From the NCBI GenBank assembly GCA_021298935.1, contig JAJTHR010000285.1:1-5836 (forward strand): 5,836 nt of DNA, given 5' to 3'. Origin of the DNA: Parachlamydia sp. Lineage in GTDB: Bacteria; Chlamydiota; Chlamydiia; Chlamydiales; Parachlamydiaceae. A model generated the notes under the pieces. That model searched no databases and was not told the DNA's origin. It worked only from the letters and a program-made list of their open reading frames with translations. The translations under genes were made by a program, and so were the position numbers. Positions 1 through 5,836 of this stretch are shown here, one piece after another (the stretch's first letter is position 1; each line of letters starts with the position of its first letter).

Positions 1-111
1 CATAAATTTGACTTGTGATCACCTTCATCTTTAAAAGATCTCTCCTTGTTGATATTCAAAGATATCAACTTCGAAAAGATCTTTTAAATCTGAAGCGCTG
101 ACAAGCCAACT
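1..111. other. Unassigned AT-rich left edge
   Basis: No gene can be assigned here. On the minus strand the ATPase frame stays open for 26 codons (109-111 down to 34-36, reading SWLVSASDLKDLFEVDIF and onward) between TAA at 112-114 and TAA at 31-33. I cannot match this peptide to the ATPase family. A second minus frame is open from 83 to the window edge without an ATG, ending KDEGDHKSNL. A third has ATG at 26-28 and reads MKVITSQIY to the edge, with AAGGAGA about 13 nt upstream, which is further than usual. These could be decayed ATPase sequence, the edge of another gene, or chance. An inverted repeat occupies most of the segment. Confidence 0.3.
31..87. repeat. Two-part inverted repeat beside the ATPase break
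   Basis: The outer arms TTAAAAGATCT (31-41) and AGATCTTTTAA (77-87) are perfect reverse complements of 11 bp. The inner arms GTTGATAT (48-55) and ATATCAAC (62-69) are perfect over 8 bp around the 6-nt loop TCAAAG. An unpaired internal loop of 6 and 7 nt separates the two stems. The right outer arm lies within a self-palindrome, AAAAGATCTTTT (74-85). No U-tract follows a GC-rich stem, so it does not look like an intrinsic terminator. It could be a mobile-element remnant, a structured 3' end or a protein-binding dyad. The structure is seen directly; its role is unknown. Confidence 0.55.
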
Positions 112-618
112 TTATGGTTTTATTTTTGGGAAATGGTATAAAGTAAAATTTAAATATTCTCTAAAAGAGAGGCCTGTCAATCGATAGAGCTTTGCACGAC
201 GAGAAAGGTCATAGCTTCCCTCCACCAGGCTTAACATTGAGCTTCCCGAAAAAACAATTTTTAATGCCGGAAAGGAATCATAAATGTTTTTTAATTACTG
301 ATTCCAACCCTGGTATTTGTGAATTTCATCGATAAATATGATCTCATAGCCTTCATTGATATGAAGATTATTAATAAATTCCAAAAGAGTTGTCTGTTGA
401 AAATAAATTGAATCTGCTGAAAAATAGAAAGTTTTATTATTTTTATAAAGTTCATTTTTAATGTATTGAAGCATTAATGTCGTTTTACCGACTCCCCTGG
501 GTCCTATTAGCCCAGTCAGCCGATTGCGCACGTTAAAATGTGGGTAAAGATAGCGGTAATGCGGGGTATTGAGACTTTCAATCAGTCGATGGAAGGTGGC
601 TGTTAAAAAACGAAACAT
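112..618 (-). pseudogene. AAA_14/DUF4143-type ATPase, truncated pseudogene
   Basis: This is the N-terminal half of a P-loop ATPase of the AAA_14 plus DUF4143 type, whose cellular role is poorly defined. The ATG at 616-618 has a weak GGGA 3 nt upstream. Walker A is GPRGVGKTT (residues about 39-47) and Walker B is IIFIDEIH (about 93-100). After GWNQ an in-frame TAA occurs at 295-297. The same frame then resumes with LKNIYDSFPALKIVFSGSSM, then EGSYDLSRRAKLYRLTG and LSFREYLNF. These are the sensor and arginine-rich segments expected next in the family, up to a second TAA at 112-114. A GAA-to-TAA change would explain the first stop. Relatives run to roughly 370-400 residues, so the C-terminal DUF4143 region is missing. 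The first 107 residues could be made as a fragment, but would lack a complete ATPase fold. The family call is confident and the loss of function is inferred. Confidence 0.85.
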
Positions 619-640
619 AATCCCTTTTTAGAGACACGAT

Positions 641-688
641 CTGGAGTACACTCCAGAAAAATGCCATTTTTTCTGGAGTGTACTCCAA
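641..688. repeat. Nested palindrome upstream of the ATPase gene
   Basis: Two 16-bp near-palindromes, CTGGAGTACACTCCAG (641-656) and CTGGAGTGTACTCCAA (673-688), are reverse complements of each other at 15 of 16 positions. Each has arms CTGGAGT and ACTCCAG (the second ends in CCAA) around a 2-bp centre. The A-run and T-run between them also pair, so 642-663 and 665-687 form an almost continuous 22-bp stem with one bulge (A5 against T6) and almost no loop. The dyad centres are 32 bp apart, about three helical turns. It lies between the leuS stop and the ATPase start, ending 23 bp upstream of the ATPase ATG. It could be a double operator, a cruciform-forming repeat or a processed hairpin. It lacks a following U-tract in the minus direction. 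Confidence 0.7.
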
Positions 689-693
689 ATCAA
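688..693 (-). promoter_or_regulatory. Possible -35 hexamer for the ATPase gene
   Basis: Read on the minus strand, TTGATT abuts the distal palindrome. A poor -10 candidate, AAAATG, follows at 17 bp inside the dyad. This would place the palindrome within the promoter, as expected for an operator, but the -10 match is weak and the call is speculative. Confidence 0.15.
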
Positions 694-697
694 CCCG

Positions 698-718
698 ACT
701 ATCAACTAAAATGATAGT
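698..718 (-). other. Small hairpin overlapping the leuS stop codon
   Basis: ACTATCA (698-704) and TGATAGT (712-718) are perfect 7-bp inverted arms around a 7-nt loop. The structure begins at the last base of the leuS stop codon. It is AT-rich and has no U-tract, so it is a poor intrinsic terminator. It might act as a 3'-end stabiliser, or be chance. Confidence 0.3.
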
Positions 719-3255
719 TATCCCAGGACAATATTTAACAACTTATTGGGAACAAAGATGACTTTTTGCACCTCTTTCCCATCAATGTATTGGGCCACAT
801 GCGGATGCCGCTTGGCGGCTTCCAGAATGACCTCTTCTGTCTGGTCTTTGGGCAAATCAAAACGTCCCCTGAGCTTACCATTGATCTGGACAACGTAGGT
901 GATCACCTCATCTTGCAAATACTTTTCATCGACTTCCGGCAATGGACAGTAAGATAGGGGCTCAACGCATTCCAACTGCTCCCACACTTCCTCGGCCAAA
1001 TGGGGGGCGAAAGGGGCAAGCATCTGAACGGCCATTTTAATGACGGCTCTTGGATAAGCATCCAGTTTGGTAAAATCATTCATGAATTCCATCATCTTAG
1101 CAATGGCAGTATTGAACTGAAGCGATTCAATGTCTTTCGACACTCCATGGACTAATCGATGGCCTAATTTCGATGCTTCTTCTGAAATTTCATTGGTGAT
1201 CTTATCAGAAGTAGCCATGTCGTAAAAACGATTCAAGAAGCGTCTGCAGCCCGATACGGCTTCGGTATTCCAAATTTTTTCCTTGTCCAGAGGACCCATG
1301 AACATTTCGTACATGCGCAAGGCATCCGCGCCATATTCCTGAATGATAACATCTGGCGAGACGCCATTCAATTTCGATTTGGACATTTTATCGACCTGGC
1401 TGATGAGCTCCTCTCCACTCCTTTTATCAAAGTACTTTCCCTCTTTTTCCTGCACATGCTGCGGTTCAACATAGGAGCGCGATTCGGCATTCTGATAAGA
1501 CCTTGCGACAATCAGCCCTTGATTGCGCAGTGTCTGGAAAGGCTCAACCGTATGAACATAGCCGCAATCGAATAAGACTTTATGCCAAAAACGGGCGTAC
1601 AACAAATGAAGCACCGCATGCTCGACTCCTCCGACATAGAGATCAACCGGCAGCCAATATTGCTCGACTTCCTGGCTCCACGCCTCCTTTTCATTGCGGG
1701 GATCGCAAAAACGGAGGTAATACCAGCATGATCCTGCCCACTGCGGCATAATATTTGTCTCACGAAACGCCTTCTTCCCCGTCTTCGGATCAACAAATTC
1801 CACCCACTCCCTCACTTGGGCCAAAGGTCCTTGACCATCTCCTAAGGGCTTATAATTCTCAATATCGGGCGGGCAAAGGGGCAGCTCGTCCAAATCGAGC
1901 AAGCGCGTGGTTCCGTCTTCAAATTTCAGCAGCGGAAAGGGTTCCCCCCAGTAGCGCTGACGGGAAAATAGCCAATCCCTCAGTTTGTAGGTGGTGGCCG
2001 CTTTCCCTTTTTTATTGGTTTCCAGCCATTCGATCATTTTTCTTTTTCCCTCATCGACGCTCAAGCCCTCAAGGCTCAAATCACCATGGGAACTGTTAAT
2101 GCTACTCCCCTCGCCCGTCCAGCAACGCACCCCGGACAAGACTTCCTCCCGCTCAACGGACTGATCACCCGGATCGTAAACAGGCTTGATGGGAAGCTGG
2201 AATTTTTTAGCAAATTCAAAGTCCCTTTCATCATGGGCAGGAACTGCCATAATAGAGCCCGTCCCCACATTGAAAAGGACATAATCAGCGATCCAGATGG
2301 GGATGGGCTGCTGGTTGACCGGATTGATGGCATACGCTCCCGTAAATACCCCCGTTTTCTCCGTGTTGAGCTCTGTCCTGTCTAAGTCGCTTTTACTAGC
2401 GACGTGCGCCTGATACTCTTTTACTTGCGGGATGAAGTCAGGGGATGTGATTTTCTCGACAAGCGGGTGTTCAGGGGCGATGACTAAATAAGTCGCTCCA
2501 AAAAGGGTATCGGGACGAGTGGAAAAAACAGTAATGATTTCTTTGGTCGATATTTCTCCAAACTGTATCATCGCCCCTTCGCTTTTTCCAATCCAATTAA
2601 TCTGCAGGCGTTTCAGGCTTTCAGGCCAATCCAGACTATCAAGATCCTTTAGCAAGCGTTCGGCATAAGCGGTAATCTTTAACATCCATTGTCTTAAAGG
2701 ACGCCTCACGACCGGATGCCCCCCTTCTTTGGCTTTACCATTTTCCACTTCTTCATTGGCTAAAACAGTTCCGAGTGCCGGGCAATAGTTGACGAGCATT
2801 TCCGCTTCGTAAGCCATTCCTTTTTCATACAGTTTGGTAAAAATCCATTGAGTCCACTTGTAATAGCTAGGATCGCTTGTGGCGATTTCACGGTCCCAAT
2901 CATAGCTGAATCCTAGAGCGCGGAGCTGCCTGCGAAATGTGTCGATATTCTCTTGCGTTGATTTGGACGGATGCGTGCCTGTTCGAATCGCGTATTGCTC
3001 AGCCGGTAGGCCAAAGCTATCCCAACCCATGGGATGAAGAACATTGTACCCTTTCGCCCGCATGTACCGTGCGATAATATCGGTGGCGGTATATCCCTCG
3101 ACGTGGCCGACATGAAGACCGGAACCAGAAGGGTAAGGAAACATATCCAAAACATAGTACTTAGGCCTTGTAAGGTCGTTTTCTGTCTTAAACGTTTTGT
3201 TTTCCAACCAGAAATTCTGCCATTTTGCTTCAATTTGTTGATGGTCGTATTTCAT
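718..3255 (-). CDS. leuS: Leucyl-tRNA synthetase (LeuRS)
   Basis: This cytoplasmic class I synthetase activates leucine with ATP, loads it onto tRNA-Leu and hydrolyses mischarged products. At 845 residues it is close to the usual bacterial length of about 860. The HIGH-type motif is HVGH (48-51) after the PYPSGSG segment, and KMSKS is at 623-627. The CP1 editing domain carries STRPDT (245-250) and AVPAHDERD (338-345), including the threonine-rich segment and the conserved aspartate region. RQRYWGEPFPL (432-442) returns to the catalytic core. A fairly short leucine-specific insertion lies before KMSKS (about 585-620). The tail has the anticodon-binding helices and the C-terminal segment VVQINGKLRGRF (788-799). 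The start is supported by the conserved KYDHQQIEAKWQ opening and by GGA 6 nt upstream. It is transcribed divergently from rnr and shows no lesions. Confidence 0.98.
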   Translation of the reverse strand: MKYDHQQIEAKWQNFWLENKTFKTENDLTRPKYYVLDMFPYPSGSGLHVGHVEGYTATDIIARYMRAKGYNVLHPMGWDSFGLPAEQYAIRTGTHPSKSTQENIDTFRRQLRALGFSYDWDREIATSDPSYYKWTQWIFTKLYEKGMAYEAEMLVNYCPALGTVLANEEVENGKAKEGGHPVVRRPLRQWMLKITAYAERLLKDLDSLDWPESLKRLQINWIGKSEGAMIQFGEISTKEIITVFSTRPDTLFGATYLVIAPEHPLVEKITSPDFIPQVKEYQAHVASKSDLDRTELNTEKTGVFTGAYAINPVNQQPIPIWIADYVLFNVGTGSIMAVPAHDERDFEFAKKFQLPIKPVYDPGDQSVEREEVLSGVRCWTGEGSSINSSHGDLSLEGLSVDEGKRKMIEWLETNKKGKAATTYKLRDWLFSRQRYWGEPFPLLKFEDGTTRLLDLDELPLCPPDIENYKPLGDGQGPLAQVREWVEFVDPKTGKKAFRETNIMPQWAGSCWYYLRFCDPRNEKEAWSQEVEQYWLPVDLYVGGVEHAVLHLLYARFWHKVLFDCGYVHTVEPFQTLRNQGLIVARSYQNAESRSYVEPQHVQEKEGKYFDKRSGEELISQVDKMSKSKLNGVSPDVIIQEYGADALRMYEMFMGPLDKEKIWNTEAVSGCRRFLNRFYDMATSDKITNEISEEASKLGHRLVHGVSKDIESLQFNTAIAKMMEFMNDFTKLDAYPRAVIKMAVQMLAPFAPHLAEEVWEQLECVEPLSYCPLPEVDEKYLQDEVITYVVQINGKLRGRFDLPKDQTEEVILEAAKRHPHVAQYIDGKEVQKVIFVPNKLLNIVLG

Positions 3256-3261
3256 TTTTTT

Positions 3262-3266
3262 TCCAA
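3262..3266 (-). promoter_or_regulatory. leuS ribosome binding site
   Basis: Read on the minus strand, TTGGA lies 6 nt upstream of the leuS ATG. The spacer is all A, so the spacing is set by a homopolymer run. The match to the Shine-Dalgarno sequence is partial, but the position supports this start. Confidence 0.45.
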
Positions 3267-3327
3267 TTTTTGGTCCTAAATCTAGCTAAGATTGATTAGC
3301 TTTGCTAAAGTGGGATGAGAATAAGTT

Positions 3328-3332
3328 AAGGA
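3328..3332 (+). promoter_or_regulatory. Distant rnr ribosome binding site candidate
   Basis: AAGGA is the only good Shine-Dalgarno-like match upstream of rnr, but 15 nt separate it from the ATG at 3348, well beyond the usual 5-9. The intervening sequence is AT-only except for one G and one C. Initiation may be weak or rely on an unstructured leader. No better in-frame start exists upstream: the in-frame ATG at 3315 meets TAA after three more codons. Confidence 0.3.
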
Positions 3333-3347
3333 TGTTTATTATATTCT

Positions 3348-5642
3348 ATGGTGAAAACGAGCAAAAAGTCAAAAAAAAATGAAATTCCCCAAAAAAGCGG
3401 GAAGGAAACCAAACTCTATCAAAATCTGCTAAGGATTACCGAGCAATTCATGGGGGGCAAGGGATTTTCCCCGCTGACCTTAAGCGAATTAATGCAGCGC
3501 CTTTCCTTGCCTGAGCAGCATGAAACAATTTTTTTAGATGTGTTGCATCAACTTGTGTCCCTGCATCTGATTGAACATGACGATAGCCGCTATTCCTGGA
3601 AAAAATCCAAAAACGACATCGTATCAGGCATCATTCGGATGCACCCGCGCGGTTTTGGGTTCGTGCAACTCGAAGATAAGTCTATTTATGAACAAGACAT
3701 TTTCATCCCCAAACACCTGACCAAAAACGCTGTAGACGGCGATGAAGTGGAAGTCCTGATTAACCCTGATGCCATTTCAGACAAAGGTCCGGAAGGGAAG
3801 GTCCTTGCCATTCTTTCACGGGCCCGCTCCCATTTGGCAGGGATTATCCGTCACTCGGGCGAAGAAAGATTTTTTACTGTCTACGTCCCTTTGCTTGGTG
3901 CCCAGCAAAAGGTAGTTTTGCATCCGACAGAAGAAAGAGAGTTGCAGACAGGCGATCGAGTGGTCATGGAAGTCGTCGACTGGGGATCGAAAGAAACCGA
4001 AACAGTGTGCCGCTTTTCCCATTATTTAGGCAATATTTCGGACCCCTCCTGTGATGTCACAGCCGCGATTGAAGAGTTTGAAATCCGGGCCGATTTTCCA
4101 ACCCGCGTCGTTGAAGAGGCCACTGCTTATGGAAAAACAGTCGCCTTGAAAGATATCAAACAAAGGGAAGATCTTCGGCATTTAACGACCTTTACGATTG
4201 ATCCTGACACGGCAAAGGATTTTGATGATGCATTAAGTCTTAGCATTGATGAAGAAGGAAACTATCATTTAGGCGTCCATATCGCCGATGTCTCCCATTA
4301 TGTCCATCCAGGCACAGCTTTAGATGCGGAAGCGCAAATACGCTGCAACTCCACCTATTTTCCAGGCATTTGCATACCCATGCTTCCTGGAGGATTGTCA
4401 GAGAATCTTTGCAGCTTAAAACCGAATGTAAACAGGCTGACCGTTTCTGTTCTCATGCGCTTTGACCCTAAAGGGACGTTGATCGACTACAGATTTAGCC
4501 GCTCTGTCATTAAAAGCCAAAAACGCTTCACTTACCGGGAAGCGAAAAAAGTGATCGATGGGGAAAAAACAAGCCCCTATAAGGACAACCTCGATTTAAT
4601 GGTGCAACTCTGCCGCCTTCTCAAGCAAAAGCGGTATGAAAGAGGCAGCATTGAATTCGCCTTGCCCGAGCTGGTTGTTCTAGTCAACGAAAACGGAGTG
4701 CCTACAGGCACCGATTATGTCACCTACGACATTACCCACCAAATGGTCGAAGAGTTCATGCTTAAAGCCAATGAACTTGTGGCATGGGATTTGAGCGAAC
4801 GGGGGAAAAATCTAACCTACCGAGTGCATGAAGTGCCTGCCGATGAAAATTTACGCGATTTTTCCGTTTTAGCAACCGCTTTTGGCTTCAAGCTGGCCGA
4901 CCTTCCAACACCTCGCGATTTGCAAGTTTTGTTTGAAGAAGCAGGGGAAACGACTTATGGGAATTATCTGGCTTCCAGTTATATCCGGCGCATGCGGCTG
5001 GCTGCCTATTCGGCCGAAAATATAGGCCACTATGGGCTAAGCCTTAGCCACTACTGCCATTTTACAAGCCCGATTCGAAGATATGTTGACCTCGTCGTGC
5101 ACCGGATCCTTTTTGGCGAAAGCGATGATTTTGAATATTTAAAGGAAGTGGCAAGCCGCTGTTCCGAGCAAGAAAGGATCAGCGCCAAAGCAGAAAGCAG
5201 CGTTTTGGTACTTAAAAAACTGCGGCTGCTCAAAACCATGCATGAGCAAGACCCGGGACGTGAATACCAGGCCATTATCACAAGGGTCAAGAACTTTGGC
5301 ATTTATTTTGAAATCATCGATCTTCTGCTTGAAGGTTTTATCCATATTTCAGATCTTGGCGAAGATTACTTTGTTTACGAAGAAGAACAAATGACGCTAC
5401 GCGGAACACGAAAGGGCGGCCGCTATAGCCCGGGGGATACCATTTCCGTCATGCTGCAAAGCGTTGATTTTGTTGTACAAGAAACAAAGTGGTACATTAC
5501 TTCAATCACTCATCCCGAAGCCCTTTCAAAAAAACAAAATAAAGCGGCTCCACGAAAGAAAAAAGGGGCTTCCGAAGTAAAAAAATGGGCCCGCAAGAAA
5601 GCTGAAAAAAAACCACCGCCGCGAAAAAAACGTTCTAAATGA
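3348..5642 (+). CDS. rnr: Ribonuclease R, 3'-5' exoribonuclease
   Basis: This is an RNase II/RNB-family exoribonuclease that degrades structured RNA (rRNA fragments, defective mRNA) from the 3' end. Its 764 residues are within the family range. In order: a Lys-rich N-terminus; a winged-helix-like segment (about 22-85); two cold-shock domains (RMHPRGFGFVQL at 97-108, and about 162-215); the RNB catalytic domain (about 275-590); an S1 domain (about 637-720, containing RVKNFGIYFE); and a basic Lys/Arg/Pro tail (728-764). TIDPDTAKDFDDA supplies D285, D291, D293 and D294, with the spacing of the catalytic metal-binding aspartates of E. coli RNase R. FTSPIRRYVDLVVHR (572-586) carries the conserved arginine pair. 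The N-terminal HTH, full domain set and basic tail favour RNase R over RNase II. It is divergent from leuS and 34 bp ahead of a glycosylase gene. Confidence 0.97.
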   Translation: MVKTSKKSKKNEIPQKSGKETKLYQNLLRITEQFMGGKGFSPLTLSELMQRLSLPEQHETIFLDVLHQLVSLHLIEHDDSRYSWKKSKNDIVSGIIRMHPRGFGFVQLEDKSIYEQDIFIPKHLTKNAVDGDEVEVLINPDAISDKGPEGKVLAILSRARSHLAGIIRHSGEERFFTVYVPLLGAQQKVVLHPTEERELQTGDRVVMEVVDWGSKETETVCRFSHYLGNISDPSCDVTAAIEEFEIRADFPTRVVEEATAYGKTVALKDIKQREDLRHLTTFTIDPDTAKDFDDALSLSIDEEGNYHLGVHIADVSHYVHPGTALDAEAQIRCNSTYFPGICIPMLPGGLSENLCSLKPNVNRLTVSVLMRFDPKGTLIDYRFSRSVIKSQKRFTYREAKKVIDGEKTSPYKDNLDLMVQLCRLLKQKRYERGSIEFALPELVVLVNENGVPTGTDYVTYDITHQMVEEFMLKANELVAWDLSERGKNLTYRVHEVPADENLRDFSVLATAFGFKLADLPTPRDLQVLFEEAGETTYGNYLASSYIRRMRLAAYSAENIGHYGLSLSHYCHFTSPIRRYVDLVVHRILFGESDDFEYLKEVASRCSEQERISAKAESSVLVLKKLRLLKTMHEQDPGREYQAIITRVKNFGIYFEIIDLLLEGFIHISDLGEDYFVYEEEQMTLRGTRKGGRYSPGDTISVMLQSVDFVVQETKWYITSITHPEALSKKQNKAAPRKKKGASEVKKWARKKAEKKPPPRKKRSK

Positions 5643-5669
5643 GGGTGGTAATGAGGTATAATTGATCAT

Positions 5670-5673
5670 AGGA
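5670..5673 (+). promoter_or_regulatory. Glycosylase ribosome binding site
   Basis: AGGA lies 3 nt before ATG 5677, which is short but usable. An alternative start is TTG at 5662, preceded by GAGG (5653-5656) at 5 nt and adding five residues; TAA at 5659-5661 blocks any longer form. ATG is preferred because the conserved family sequence begins only a few residues after it. Confidence 0.35.
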
Positions 5674-5676
5674 ATT

Positions 5677-5836
5677 ATGACTAAAAAGATACCATTATCA
5701 TTTTATCAGCAAGAGAATGTCGTAGAATTAAGCCGGCAACTGATCGGCAAGTTTCTGTTTACCCACATTGATAGCCACTTGACAGGGGGGATGATTGTGG
5801 AAACAGAAGCTTACCGCGGTCCTGAAGATCGGGCGG
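5677..5836 (+). CDS. 3-methyladenine (alkyladenine) DNA glycosylase, 5' part
   Basis: The first 53 residues of an AAG/MPG-family DNA glycosylase are present; the gene runs off the right edge. The family removes alkylated and deaminated purines such as 3-methyladenine and hypoxanthine as the first step of base-excision repair. The visible part has the family opening SFYQQENVVELSRQLIGK and the core GGMIVETEAYRGPEDRA. E44 and Y46 in EAY correspond to catalytic Glu125 and Tyr127 of human AAG. The next active-site residue, a histidine expected about two residues past the window, cannot be seen. The 34-bp gap from rnr on the same strand suggests an operon. A TATAAT at 5657-5662 lacks a good -35 partner. 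Confidence 0.92.
   Translation, partial: MTKKIPLSFYQQENVVELSRQLIGKFLFTHIDSHLTGGMIVETEAYRGPEDRA

Larger units (their letters stand above)
3256..3347. promoter_or_regulatory. Divergent leuS/rnr intergenic region
   Basis: This 92-bp gap must hold the start signals of both leuS (minus) and rnr (plus), unless transcripts begin inside the opposite gene. I see no strong sigma-70 promoter. TTGATT (3292-3297) and TTGCTA (3302-3307) are only -35-like, without a good -10 at 17 bp. A small inverted repeat, AGCTAA (3284-3289) and TTAGCT (3296-3301), lies near the middle. It is short enough to be chance. Confidence 0.4.

Noticed and set aside
295..618. A complete 107-residue ATPase gene
   Set aside because: The protein stops right after Walker B, while recognisable family sequence continues in the same frame beyond the stop. 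It is a broken gene rather than a short natural protein.
641..688. Intrinsic terminator for leuS
   Set aside because: The stem is long, but in the direction of leuS transcription it is followed by mixed sequence rather than a T-run, so a structural repeat or operator is a better description.
1503..2385. Several plus-strand open frames opposite leuS (1503-1751, 1755-2099, 2086-2385)
   Set aside because: They overlap the conserved leuS coding sequence, have low-complexity or arginine/proline/serine-rich translations, match no family I recognise and lack convincing start signals.
2913..3233. A 106-residue minus-strand frame inside the 5' part of leuS
   Set aside because: It is an alternate-frame shadow of leuS, which is intact in its own frame with all motifs present.
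5051..5345. Minus-strand frames opposite the 3' part of rnr
   Set aside because: They lie antisense to the catalytic and S1 domains of RNase R and show no independent support.
5657..5662. Perfect TATAAT just before the glycosylase gene as a promoter
   Set aside because: No -35-like hexamer at 16-18 bp and no extended -10. A start here would leave a leader of only about 7-9 nt. Not called as a feature.
1..5836. A novel multi-gene defence or mobile system, CRISPR array, tRNA or rRNA
   Set aside because: No spaced direct repeats, tRNA-like cloverleaf, rRNA motifs, transposase or integrase coding sequence are visible. The intact genes are standard housekeeping functions.

Overview
The window looks like a housekeeping stretch of a moderately AT-rich Gram-negative-type bacterium with a small decayed accessory patch at its left end. 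The LeuRS and RNase R proteins are ordinary bacterial forms. The broken AAA ATPase belongs to a family that has expanded in amoeba-associated chlamydiae, Bacteroidota and similar genomes. A chlamydia-like (Parachlamydiales-type) source fits best, but this rests on protein resemblance from memory and is only moderately secure.

Layout: (a) Positions 1-717 are AT-rich and carry the N-terminal part of an AAA_14/DUF4143-type ATPase gene on the minus strand. It is broken by an in-frame TAA and again shortly afterwards, and its C-terminal domain is missing. A two-part inverted repeat (31-87) lies just past the break. A nested palindrome of two mutually inverted 16-bp dyads (641-688) lies just upstream of the ATPase start. 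(b) 718-3255, minus strand: complete leuS, leucyl-tRNA synthetase with an intact catalytic and editing core. (c) 3256-3347: a 92-bp divergent intergenic region holding the start signals of leuS and rnr. (d) 3348-5642, plus strand: complete rnr, ribonuclease R with all four catalytic aspartates. (e) 5677-5836, plus strand: the 5' end of a 3-methyladenine (alkyladenine) DNA glycosylase gene, cut by the window edge and probably cotranscribed with rnr.

The intact genes serve translation (leuS), RNA turnover and quality control (rnr) and base-excision repair (the glycosylase). Nothing shows that they form one dedicated system. I found no convincing novel multi-gene system. The most interesting material is the ATPase remnant and the palindromic DNA around it: a gene that reads on in frame through a premature stop, a structured dyad at its promoter side, and another inverted repeat at its broken end.
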